Position numbers and translations under genes: made by a program. A stretch of DNA of 64,000 nucleotides from SSF14 sp046331245 (GTDB lineage: Bacteria; Actinomycetota; Acidimicrobiia; Acidimicrobiales; Microtrichaceae), in contig JAXLRH010000002.1 in assembly GCA_046331245.1 (NCBI GenBank), positions 372,001 to 436,000 on the forward strand, given 5' to 3'. The notes below the pieces were generated by a model. The model saw nothing but the letters and a program-made list of their open reading frames with translations, did not search any database and was not told where the DNA came from. Shown in pieces: positions 1 to 7,710 of the stretch (the first letter of the stretch is position 1; the number at the start of each line of letters is the position of its first letter).

Positions 1-1281
1 GAGCGTGACCGCCGCGAGCACCGGTACGCCCATCGCGATGGGGAGGATGTACCGGCCCTGCCAGATGATGTGGCCCGCCTTGGCGGAGGGGTACTGCAGC
101 ACGATCGGCCCCACGACCACGGCCGCCACGGTGAGCAGCAGCACCGTCGAGCGCCAGGCGCGGCCCGTGCCGGCGGCGAGGGCGACGACCAGCACGACGA
201 GGGCCAGCCAGATCCAGATCGCCAGCGCCACTGGCCCGGCGTCGAGCCAGCCGAAGTACGCGATCATCTCGGAGAACCAGTTGTCGGAGAGGGCGACGAG
301 CGTGACGAGCACGTTGTGGCCCGGCGCCGTGCGACCGCCGGTGATGCTGTCGAGGTGCCCGGCGCTGATGATCCAGATCATCGCCGAGGCGATGAGCGCG
401 CCGGTGACGACGGCGACGGCCCAGAAGCGCTTGTCGCGGGCCAGGTCCATCAGGCGGGCCCGCCCGGCGAACAGCGCGACCAGCCCCAGCACGATCACAG
501 CGAACAGCGGCGAGAGCGTGCGCGAGTGGGCCATGAAGGTCGTGGACACGAGCAGGCCGGCGACGAGGCGTCGATCGACCGGCTGCTCGCGCGACCACGT
601 GAGCGCCAGCGCGAGGGCCGTGCCCCACATGGCGAACGCGGCGGCGATCTCGAGGGAGTTCGGGTTCACCGAGCCCGCGAGGAAGAGCACCTCGGGCGTC
701 GCGGCCACGATCACCGCGATGGCGGCCACCGCCGACGAGGTCACGCGGCGAAGGGCGGCGTAGCCGAGCGTGAACATCGCAGCGCACAGGGCGGCCGAGA
801 CCAGACGCATGAGGTAGAGGCCGACGTTCGCCGACACGAGCTTCGACGGCCACCCGACCAGCGCGTAGTAGAGCGGCGGGTACGAGCCGGCGGAGGTCTC
901 GATGCGCACCATCCGGTCGCTGCTGCTGAGCTTCGGCGCGCAGTCGGCCGTGACGGCGGGCTGCAGGGCGTAGCACATGAAGATCTTGTTGGCCGAGGCG
1001 TAGGACTCGGTGGTACGCACCCGGAACGTGACCGGCGCCGCGTCGTCGCCCGGCGCCTTCGGGTAGACGACCCGCGTGCCGCGCCACCATCCGTCCCAGA
1101 TCGCCGCCGCCTTGGTGGCGTGGGCCGGCTCGTCGGGCACGCTCATGAGCGGGCTGGCGAGCGCCCACAGCGACGAGGCGACGAACACGGCGGCGAACAC
1201 CAGCACCAGCTCACGGCGCCGGGACGGCGGCTGCGCGATCGCCCCATCCGCTCCGGTGTTCGCGCTTCGACGGGTCCGCAT
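1..1281 (-). CDS. DUF2142 family polytopic membrane protein (3' end beyond window)
   Basis: An open frame runs from an ATG to the left edge without a stop, so at least 427 residues are present and the C-terminus is missing. A first membrane helix at about residues 25-42 is followed by PDEPAH (49-54), then PPLYY (135-139) and NPNSLE (206-211), which is the pattern I associate with the DUF2142 family of predicted membrane proteins. Many hydrophobic helices follow. DUF2142 proteins usually sit in cell-surface polysaccharide clusters and resemble membrane glycosyltransferases of the GT-C type, but their reaction is unknown. It lies 57 bp behind a flippase and is probably its operon partner. No Shine-Dalgarno precedes the ATG; instead an anti-Shine-Dalgarno-like stretch lies about 20 nt upstream. 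Confidence 0.8.
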   Translation of the reverse strand, partial: MRTRRSANTGADGAIAQPPSRRRELVLVFAAVFVASSLWALASPLMSVPDEPAHATKAAAIWDGWWRGTRVVYPKAPGDDAAPVTFRVRTTESYASANKIFMCYALQPAVTADCAPKLSSSDRMVRIETSAGSYPPLYYALVGWPSKLVSANVGLYLMRLVSAALCAAMFTLGYAALRRVTSSAVAAIAVIVAATPEVLFLAGSVNPNSLEIAAAFAMWGTALALALTWSREQPVDRRLVAGLLVSTTFMAHSRTLSPLFAVIVLGLVALFAGRARLMDLARDKRFWAVAVVTGALIASAMIWIISAGHLDSITGGRTAPGHNVLVTLVALSDNWFSEMIAYFGWLDAGPVALAIWIWLALVVLVVALAAGTGRAWRSTVLLLTVAAVVVGPIVLQYPSAKAGHIIWQGRYILPIAMGVPVLAAVTL

Positions 1282-1299
1282 GTGTCTCGTTCGCAGCGC

Positions 1300-1313
1300 A
1301 GAAAGGAGGTGAT
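1300..1313. other. Perfect 14-nt match to 16S rRNA 3' end
   Basis: On the minus strand the sequence reads ATCACCTCCTTTCT, the usual 3' terminus of Gram-positive 16S rRNA. On the plus strand it is an extended Shine-Dalgarno, with a GTG 7 nt after it (1321) that opens a long frame antisense to the flippase. It lies in the short leader between the flippase and the DUF2142 gene. Confidence 0.6.
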
Positions 1314-1338
1314 TCCGCCCGTGCGTGCGCCGCCGAGA

Positions 1339-2700
1339 CTAGCAGTCGGCCCCTGCCGGTCCGGGCACCCCCGGCACCTCGTCGAGCGTCCTCGCACCCC
1401 GGATCACGACGACCACGACCACCGCCAGCGCCACCGCCGACGACAGCGCGAGCCCCGACTCCACCCGCAGGAACAGATCGTCGCTGGACGCCAGGCCGGC
1501 GGCGAACGCGACCGCTGCTCCCACCCACGCAGCGGTGAGCCACCGCTCCTGATGGAGGGCGAGCGCGGCCTGGCCGATCGCCACCGCGCCCACGAGCGTG
1601 ACCGACGAGAACGCCATCGCCCCCAGGTCGCGGGCACCGAGCGCGCCGAACTCGGCCCCGAACGCGATGCGCACGGCCGTCGGCCCCACGATCGCCGCGC
1701 CGACGGTGGACACGATCACCGCCGCGCCGATCGCCGCCCCGAGGCGCGTCACGTTCGTGCGGAACGCGGGGTGGTCGCCCGAGGTGACCGAGGCGGTGAG
1801 GGACGGGAGCAGCAGCGACACGATCACGGGCACCAGGAAGACGGGGATGCGTGCCACGACCAGCCCGGTGAGGAAGTGACCGGCCTCCGCCGACTGGTCG
1901 TCGTTCGCGAGCAGCTGCACCGCCAACGGGCCGGCGTTCATCAACGCTGCCGTGATGACCGACGACACGACGAGCGCCGGCAGGCCCACGGCCAGCGACG
2001 GACCCTCGATGTGCTCGACCGTCTGGTGCGGGTGGTCGTCGTGCGGATGGTCGGGGTGCGCCACACGTGGCCGGACGAGCTCGGGCACGACGAGACCGAG
2101 CACCAGGAGTCCGGCGGCGAGCGAGGCGCCGCCCGCCGCGATGGTGAACGTGCCGGCGTCGCGGTTCGCCGAGAGCTTGAGCACCACGGCGGCCACGAGC
2201 TCCAGCACGCCCTCCACCACGAACAGGGTGGCCCACACCCGCGGGCGCCCGAGGCCGGCCGAGATGCCGCGGCCGGCGTGCAGCGTGGCGAACCCGGCGA
2301 CGCCGATGACGAGGCCGATCAGCACGTCCCACCGGCCGGAGAACAGCTCGTCGACCAGCACGGAGCTCGCCGCGAGCTGCACGGCGGTCAGCACGACGAC
2401 CCCGACGAGCAGCAGGCGCATCCCGCGTCGAACCGTCGGCCCAGCGCCGACACCGCTGGGGAACCGGCCGGCGAGGCCGCGGCTCAGCTGCTGCTCGAGT
2501 GGCATGAAGCAGCCGCTGCCCAGGAGGAAGAAGGCGACCCACGCCACCGACAGCGGCGCGAACTCGATGTCCCCCAGCTGGCGCGTCGCCAGGCCGAGGA
2601 AGGCGTAGGCACACGCGCCGTTGAACAGCTGCGCCGCCGTCATCTGGACGACCGGCAGACGCGCCAGGTCGGCGATCGCCGCGCCGCGGCCGGCGCTCAC
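1339..2700 (-). CDS. Polysaccharide flippase-like membrane protein (MOP/Wzx type)
   Basis: 453 residues, GTG start overlapping the rfbD stop as GTGA, which suggests translational coupling. The protein has about 12-14 hydrophobic segments with the short charged loops typical of the MOP exporter superfamily, so it is probably an undecaprenyl-linked glycan flippase in the inner membrane. Sequence identity to a named Wzx cannot be judged by eye. An unusual hydrophilic loop near the middle (about residues 212-230) contains seven histidines interspersed with Asp and Pro. Its place directly after two dTDP-rhamnose genes fits export of a rhamnose-containing glycan. Confidence 0.75.
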   Translation of the reverse strand: MSAGRGAAIADLARLPVVQMTAAQLFNGACAYAFLGLATRQLGDIEFAPLSVAWVAFFLLGSGCFMPLEQQLSRGLAGRFPSGVGAGPTVRRGMRLLLVGVVVLTAVQLAASSVLVDELFSGRWDVLIGLVIGVAGFATLHAGRGISAGLGRPRVWATLFVVEGVLELVAAVVLKLSANRDAGTFTIAAGGASLAAGLLVLGLVVPELVRPRVAHPDHPHDDHPHQTVEHIEGPSLAVGLPALVVSSVITAALMNAGPLAVQLLANDDQSAEAGHFLTGLVVARIPVFLVPVIVSLLLPSLTASVTSGDHPAFRTNVTRLGAAIGAAVIVSTVGAAIVGPTAVRIAFGAEFGALGARDLGAMAFSSVTLVGAVAIGQAALALHQERWLTAAWVGAAVAFAAGLASSDDLFLRVESGLALSSAVALAVVVVVVIRGARTLDEVPGVPGPAGADC

Positions 2701-3563
2701 GACCCGGTGAGCTCGGCGACCACCTCTGCGAGGGGCTCGTGGTAGTCGCGCATCTCGCCGAAGCCGCTGTTGCGGAGCGCGAAGTTGTCGAGCACCGAGT
2801 TGGCCGGGCGCGTGGCCATCGGCGGCGCATCGGCGGGGCGGGCGGCGAGGAAGTCGGCCGTCGAGATCGGCTTCACCTTGTCGGGGTGGTGGCCGCCGGC
2901 CTCGAGGATGGCCCGCACGAACTCATACCAGCTCACCGCGCCGAGGTTCGTGACGTGGTGGATGCCGGGCGCCCGCGCCACGCCGAGCTGGACGAGCTTG
3001 GCGGCGAGGTCTGACGCGAACGTCGGGTGACCAACCTGGTCGTCGACGAACGTGAGCTCGTCGCGCTCGGCGGCCACACTCAGCACCGTCTTCACCATGT
3101 TCTTGCCGTGCGCGCTGCACACCCAGGAGGTGCGCGCCACCGTCCACTCCGGGTCGATCTCGCGCTCGCCACCGAGCTTCGAGCGGCCGTACACCGACTG
3201 CGGGTCGGGCTCGTCCCACTCGACGTAGGAGCTCGACTTGGTGCCGTCGAACACGTAGTCGGTGGACACGTACACGACGTGGGCGCCCACGCGGCGGGCG
3301 CCGTCGGCGATGAAGCGCGTGGCGAGCGAGTTGACGCGGTACGCGAGCTCCGGCTCGGTCTCGCACAGGTCGACGGCGGTGAGCGCCGCGCCGTGGATGA
3401 TCAGATCGGGCGACCACCCCGTGATGGCGCCGAGGCACTGGTCACGGTCGCTGATGTCGCAGGTGTCGATGTCGACCCCGAGCATCTCGTGAGGGGTCGG
3501 TTCGAGCAGCCGTTGGAGCTCGGTTCCGAGTTGGCCGTTGGATCCGGTGACCAGAATTCGCAC
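2697..3563 (-). CDS. rfbD: dTDP-4-dehydrorhamnose reductase
   Basis: 288 residues, the usual length for RmlD. It catalyses the last step of dTDP-L-rhamnose synthesis, the NAD(P)H reduction of dTDP-4-keto-L-rhamnose, in the cytoplasm. The Rossmann motif GSNGQLG (7-13), the family signature STDYVFDG (100-107) and the catalytic YGRSK (125-129) are all present. The GTG start is chosen because TAGGGT lies 6 nt upstream, indicating a leaderless transcript. It sits between rfbB and the flippase on the same strand. Confidence 0.93.
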   Translation of the reverse strand: MRILVTGSNGQLGTELQRLLEPTPHEMLGVDIDTCDISDRDQCLGAITGWSPDLIIHGAALTAVDLCETEPELAYRVNSLATRFIADGARRVGAHVVYVSTDYVFDGTKSSSYVEWDEPDPQSVYGRSKLGGEREIDPEWTVARTSWVCSAHGKNMVKTVLSVAAERDELTFVDDQVGHPTFASDLAAKLVQLGVARAPGIHHVTNLGAVSWYEFVRAILEAGGHHPDKVKPISTADFLAARPADAPPMATRPANSVLDNFALRNSGFGEMRDYHEPLAEVVAELTGS

Positions 3564-3569
3564 GGGGCG

Positions 3570-3575
3570 ACCCTA
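3570..3575 (-). promoter_or_regulatory. -10 element for rfbD (leaderless)
   Basis: TAGGGT on the minus strand, 6 nt before the GTG start of rfbD, so transcription would begin at or next to the start codon. Confidence 0.5.
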
Positions 3576-3591
3576 CTCGGGCCGTCCGGAA

Positions 3592-4560
3592 TCAGCGGTT
3601 CTTGACGCGCTCGCGGAGCGGCTCCCACCAGGCGCGGTGGTCGACGTACCAGGCGATGGTGGCCTCGATGGCCGCCTCGAACGTCATCGACGGCGCCCAG
3701 CCGAGCGCCTCGGTCTTCGCCGTCGCGATCGAGTAGCGGCGGTCGTGGCCCATGCGGTCCTCGACGTAGTCGACGCTCGACTCGTCCTTGCCCAGGGCCG
3801 CGAGGATGACGTCGGTGATCTCGCGGTTCGTGCGCTCGTTGCCGGCGCCGATGTTGTAGACCTCGCCCACCTTGCCGTGGTTCAGGACGGTCTGGACGCC
3901 GCGGCAGTTGTCCTCGACAAACAGCCAGTCGCGGACGTTCAGCCCGTCGCCGTAGAGCGGCACCTTGCCGCCCTCGAGGAGCGTGGTGACGAAGAACGGG
4001 ATGAGCTTCTCGGGGAACTGGTACGGGCCGAACTGGTTGGACGACCGAGTGATCACGACCGGGAGGTCGTACGTCTCGTGGTACGCCATCGCGATGAGGT
4101 CGGAACCGGCCTTCGCGGCCGAGTACGGCGAGCGCGGGTGCAGCGCGTCGGTCTCGACGAAGCTGCCCTCCTCGATGGAGCCGTACACCTCGTCGGTGGA
4201 GATGTGCAGGAAGCGGTCGACGCCGATCTGCGTCGCGATGTCGCACATCACGTTGGTGCCGTCGCAGTTGGTGCGCACGAACACGTCGGGGTCGAGCAGC
4301 GAGCGGTCGACGTGGCTCTCGGCCGCGAAGTGCACGACCTGGTCGCACCCCTCCATGGCGGCCCGCACCGCGTCGCGGTCGCAGATGTTGCCGTGGACGA
4401 AGCTGAAGCGGGGGTCGCCCTCGAGGTCGGCGACGTTCTCGCGGTTGCCCGCGTAGGTGAGCGCGTCGAACACCACCACGGAATCGTCGGTGGTGGTGAG
4501 GATGTGGCGGGCGAAGTTCGAGCCGATGAACCCGGCCGCGCCGGTGACGAACAGTTTCAT
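3592..4560 (-). CDS. rfbB: dTDP-glucose 4,6-dehydratase
   Basis: 322 residues from the chosen ATG. An upstream start 18 codons earlier is open, but it would place non-conserved residues before the canonical MKLFVTGAAGFIG opening and would lie upstream of the -10 element. The enzyme converts dTDP-glucose to dTDP-4-keto-6-deoxyglucose, second step of the rhamnose pathway. The NAD-binding GAAGFIG (7-13), the catalytic TDE triad (122-124) and Y146/K150 are intact. It is followed 28 bp later by rfbD. The HNH gene upstream separates it from rmlC and rmlA, and it has its own promoter. Confidence 0.95.
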   Translation of the reverse strand: MKLFVTGAAGFIGSNFARHILTTTDDSVVVFDALTYAGNRENVADLEGDPRFSFVHGNICDRDAVRAAMEGCDQVVHFAAESHVDRSLLDPDVFVRTNCDGTNVMCDIATQIGVDRFLHISTDEVYGSIEEGSFVETDALHPRSPYSAAKAGSDLIAMAYHETYDLPVVITRSSNQFGPYQFPEKLIPFFVTTLLEGGKVPLYGDGLNVRDWLFVEDNCRGVQTVLNHGKVGEVYNIGAGNERTNREITDVILAALGKDESSVDYVEDRMGHDRRYSIATAKTEALGWAPSMTFEAAIEATIAWYVDHRAWWEPLRERVKNR

Positions 4561-4569
4561 AGTGCGTGC

Positions 4570-4575
4570 AGTGTA
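4570..4575 (-). promoter_or_regulatory. -10 element for rfbB (leaderless)
   Basis: TACACT on the minus strand, 9 nt before the rfbB ATG. Its position supports the internal ATG over the longer frame. Confidence 0.5.
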
Positions 4576-4652
4576 GGAGACACGGGTTCCCGCCCCCGAG
4601 TTCGGTCGCTCCACAGCGCCGTCCCGGCTCGTGCCCCGGTGTCGGCGACCGC

Positions 4653-5891
4653 TCAGCCGGTGTCGCGGAGGCTGTCGGGGTGCAGCGGATGCCCTGGCGG
4701 CACGAGCGCCCGTCGGCCGGTGCCGGGCACGAGCTGGTAGTTCTCGTAGGTCTTCAGATCGTGGTCGTGGTCACACATCCGCTCGAGCTCCTCGACCATC
4801 GTGTGCTTCGTCCGATGCCAGTCCTCCCGATGGTCGAGCTCCAACCGGATCGTGCGGTTGCACCCCTCGACCACGCACTTCGGGTCGGTCCACAGCTTGG
4901 CGATCGTCTGCGCCGCGGTGGGCTTTCGACTCAGGTTCACCACGTTCACCACGGCCTGGCCGTCGGTGATGACCAGGCTCAGCGCTCCCTCGCCGATCAG
5001 ACGACGACCCTCGCTCACCGAGATCGGGCCCACCCCGTCGATCTCGCACACCTCGCCGTCGCCGACCCGGCCGCGGATCAACGCCGCCAGATCGGCACGG
5101 ACCAGCGTCAACCGCGTGATCGGACCGCGCCGCCGGGGCCGCCCGCCCGCAGAACCCGTTCCACCCGGCTCAGCAGCGCGCTCCCCCGCCGTCAGGTCGT
5201 GCAACGCATCGAACGCGTAGTTGTCTCGGCTCTCACGATCGTTGCGCCGCTCCTTGAACAGCTCGCTGATGCGCCTGCCCAACGCCCGTTCGATGTCGGC
5301 GCCGGCGACCAACGGACCCGAGGCACGGAAGTTCCACTCGCCGTCCTTCACCCACCACCGCGCCGACCGCCGTTCACGAACCTTCCGCTCGCGCTCCCCC
5401 GCGTCGCGCTCGGCCTGGGCCTTTCGCCTGGCCGCCTCCTCGCGCATGTGGCGCAACGACTCGCGCCGGGACAGATCGAGCAGGTCTCGTTCGGCGGCCG
5501 GATTGACCACCGCCGCGTCGGCCACGACGTCGGCCTGCTCCGCCGACAGGTTGCCGGCGCGCACCTCGTCGGCCGTCAGCGGCAGCTCGCCCAACCGCTC
5601 CGACGTGCCCAGGTCGGCCTTCGCCCGCCCCGTGGACGTGCCCGACTGCATGGCCAACCAGTCGGCCGCCGTGGGGAACCCGGCGCGCGCCCACTCGTTG
5701 GACTCGGCGGCCCGTGCGGCCATGAGCACCTTGCCCGCCTGCGCCAACCGCTCGAGCTCGATGAACGCGCCCAACACTTCCGGCGCCCACGGCAATGGCA
5801 CGTCGAGCGGCTGCAACCCGCCGACGATCACGCCCAGCGGCGCAAGGATCTCCTGCAGCGATGCGGCGAGAGCGGACCGGGGATTCGACAT
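4653..5891 (-). CDS. HNH nuclease-like protein with DUF222 (13E12 repeat family)
   Basis: 412 residues. The N-terminal two thirds is alpha-helical and charged, as in DUF222; the C-terminal part carries a zinc-type HNH module with CVVEGC, LELDH and CDHDHDLKTYENY. The family occurs in many copies in actinobacterial genomes, often beside mobile DNA, and its biological role is not established. The position that is usually Asn in the HNH motif (xNLxxLC) appears to be Glu (EELERMC), so nuclease activity is uncertain. It interrupts an otherwise compact dTDP-rhamnose gene set, with 92 bp on one side and 88 bp on the other. I saw no flanking inverted repeats. Confidence 0.85.
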   Translation of the reverse strand: MSNPRSALAASLQEILAPLGVIVGGLQPLDVPLPWAPEVLGAFIELERLAQAGKVLMAARAAESNEWARAGFPTAADWLAMQSGTSTGRAKADLGTSERLGELPLTADEVRAGNLSAEQADVVADAAVVNPAAERDLLDLSRRESLRHMREEAARRKAQAERDAGERERKVRERRSARWWVKDGEWNFRASGPLVAGADIERALGRRISELFKERRNDRESRDNYAFDALHDLTAGERAAEPGGTGSAGGRPRRRGPITRLTLVRADLAALIRGRVGDGEVCEIDGVGPISVSEGRRLIGEGALSLVITDGQAVVNVVNLSRKPTAAQTIAKLWTDPKCVVEGCNRTIRLELDHREDWHRTKHTMVEELERMCDHDHDLKTYENYQLVPGTGRRALVPPGHPLHPDSLRDTG

Positions 5892-5920
5892 GCCGTCATC
5901 ATCCCAGGCACCACTGACAA

Positions 5921-5930
5921 TGAATATTCA
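5921..5930. promoter_or_regulatory. AT-rich perfect palindrome upstream of the HNH gene
   Basis: TGAATATTCA is a 10-bp perfect palindrome in the 88-bp gap between rmlC-like and HNH genes, conspicuous in GC-rich surroundings. It lies about 30 nt upstream of the HNH start and may be its promoter or operator. Confidence 0.3.
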
Positions 5931-5979
5931 GGCCCCGTCAGGCCCGAGCCGCCGGCAGGGGGCCACGGCAGCAGTGCCC

Positions 5980-6546
5980 CTACGACCGCAGGTGATAGTG
6001 CGGCTGGAACATCGGGTCGAGCTCCGTCCGCAGCGGGTTGGCCTGGTCGCGTGCCGAGAGGATGGGGTCGGTGAGACCCCAGTCGGCCTCGACGGCCGGG
6101 TCGTTCCACGCCACGCCGTTCTCGTCGGAGGGGTTGTAATACCCGTCGACGAGGTACGTGATCGCCATGTCGCTCAGCGACGCGAAGCCGTGCGCGACAC
6201 CCGGCGGGATGAACACGCCGAGGTGGTTGTTCTCGCCGCCGTCGACCTCACCGAGGTCGAGGCACTGCGTCGCCCCGTCGGTGGGCGAGCCCTGGCGGAG
6301 GTCGTGCAGCACCACGCGGGCGTGGCCGAACGGCACGTACCAGTAGTCGGCCTGGTGCAGGTGGTAGTGCAGGCCCACGAGGCAGCCGGCGATGCGGTTG
6401 CCGCGGTTGCCCTGGATCATCTCGCGACCCTGCGGGAACCACTCGCGTCGGTAGTTCTCGATGAAGTAGCCGCGCTCGTCGCCGAACTTCTGCGGCTCGA
6501 CGATGTAGATGCCCGCGATGACGTCGGACTCGGTGATGGTTGCCAT
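5980..6546 (-). CDS. dTDP-4-dehydrorhamnose 3,5-epimerase family protein (divergent RmlC)
   Basis: 188 residues, cupin-type RmlC fold by pattern: DERGYFIENYR near the N-terminus, GLHYH in the middle, and FIPPGVAHGFASLSD followed by DGYYNPSDENGVAW. In typical RmlC the motif LRGLHYQ and a following catalytic Lys bind and act on the sugar; here it reads LVGLHYHLHQADYWYV, so the Arg and the Lys are absent while the His is retained. It starts 8 bp after the rmlA stop and is surely co-transcribed, so the pathway role is plausible. It could alternatively be a related ketoisomerase-like cupin. Confidence 0.78.
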   Translation of the reverse strand: MATITESDVIAGIYIVEPQKFGDERGYFIENYRREWFPQGREMIQGNRGNRIAGCLVGLHYHLHQADYWYVPFGHARVVLHDLRQGSPTDGATQCLDLGEVDGGENNHLGVFIPPGVAHGFASLSDMAITYLVDGYYNPSDENGVAWNDPAVEADWGLTDPILSARDQANPLRTELDPMFQPHYHLRS

Positions 6547-6554
6547 GTCGTTGT

Positions 6555-7661
6555 CTACTCCAGGTCGATCGAGCAGTCGTCGCCGATCATCAGGCGCGTG
6601 GCCTTCGGGCGCTGCTCGGTGCGGTGGACGTTGGTGTCGCGGCCGATGAGCGAGTCGACCAGGCGCGGCACGCCGGAGATGCGTGCCCGTTCGAGCACGA
6701 CCGAGTTCTCGATCTCGGAGTCGGCGATCTCGCACTCGGACGCGACCGACGTGAACGGGCCGACGTAGCTGTTCGTGAGGACGGTGCCGGCGCCGATGAT
6801 GGCGGGACCGCGCACGTGGCTGTTCACCAGCTTGGCGCCGGCCTCGATGACCACGCGACCGTCCACCTGGCTCTGCTCGTCGAGATCGCCGTCGATCCGG
6901 GCCTCGAGCTCCTCGAGCACGCGACGGTTCGACTCGAGCAGCGGGTCCTTCTTGCCGGTGTCGAGCCACCAGCCGTCGAGCAGGTCGTGGCGGACGCGGT
7001 GGCCGTGCTCGATGAGCCACTGGATCGCGTCGGTGATCTCCAGCTCGCCCCGCTCCGACGGCTCGATGGCCGCGACGGCGTCGTGGATGAGCTTCGTGAA
7101 CAGGTAGACGCCCACGAGGGCCAGGTTCGACGGCGGGTCGACCGGCTTCTCGACGAGGCGGAGCACGTGACCCTCGTCGTCCACGGCGGCGATGCCGAAC
7201 CGGTGCGGGTCGGGCACGGGGCACAGGAGGATCTGCGCGGCCGGCGGCGAGTCCGTGCCGTCGAGCTTGAGCTCGTTGGCGAGGCGGCGGTCCTCGTCGA
7301 AGCGGGCGACGAAGTCGACGAGGCCCTGCTGCAGCATGTTGTCGCCGAGGTACATCACGAAGTCGTCGTCGCCGAGGAAGTCGCGGGCGATGAGCACGCA
7401 GTGGGCCAGGCCCAGCGGCTCGTCCTGGGGGATGTACGTGACGCGGGCGCCGAACTTCGACCCGTCGCCCACCGCCTCGCGCACCTCGGGGCCGGTCTCG
7501 CCGGTGATGATGCCGATCTCGGTGATGCCGGCCTCGACCATGTCCTCGATGCCGTAGAAGAGGATGGGCTTGTTGGCCACCGGCACGAGCTGCTTGGCAC
7601 TCGTATGGGTAATGGGGCGCAGTCGCGTGCCTGCGCCTCCGGACAAGATCAGGCCCTTCAC
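6555..7661 (-). CDS. rmlA: Glucose-1-phosphate thymidylyltransferase, long (StrD-like) form
   Basis: 368 residues, longer than the roughly 290-residue RmlA of enterobacteria. The nucleotidyltransferase domain begins with GGAGTRLRP (8-16), and the C-terminal third shows hexapeptide-like repeats (HVRGPAIIGAGTVLTNS) typical of a left-handed beta-helix. It makes dTDP-glucose from glucose-1-phosphate and dTTP, opening the rhamnose pathway. The GTG start is preceded by TAGACC 9 nt upstream. It forms a two-gene unit with the RmlC-like gene. Confidence 0.88.
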   Translation of the reverse strand: MKGLILSGGAGTRLRPITHTSAKQLVPVANKPILFYGIEDMVEAGITEIGIITGETGPEVREAVGDGSKFGARVTYIPQDEPLGLAHCVLIARDFLGDDDFVMYLGDNMLQQGLVDFVARFDEDRRLANELKLDGTDSPPAAQILLCPVPDPHRFGIAAVDDEGHVLRLVEKPVDPPSNLALVGVYLFTKLIHDAVAAIEPSERGELEITDAIQWLIEHGHRVRHDLLDGWWLDTGKKDPLLESNRRVLEELEARIDGDLDEQSQVDGRVVIEAGAKLVNSHVRGPAIIGAGTVLTNSYVGPFTSVASECEIADSEIENSVVLERARISGVPRLVDSLIGRDTNVHRTEQRPKATRLMIGDDCSIDLE

Positions 7662-7710
7662 AAGGCCAATGGTCTAGCAGCCGGACCCGTCAGCGTCAGA
7701 TGGGACGCGG

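Noticed and set aside
1300..1320. Fragment of a 16S rRNA gene
   Set aside because: Only 14 nt match; the flanks do not continue into helix 45 or an rRNA spacer.
4561..4614. Longer start of rfbB
   Set aside because: The extra 18 residues are not conserved in type and would lie upstream of the -10 element that fits the internal ATG.
4600..6000. Insertion sequence carrying the HNH gene
   Set aside because: No transposase, terminal inverted repeats or target duplication could be seen around it.
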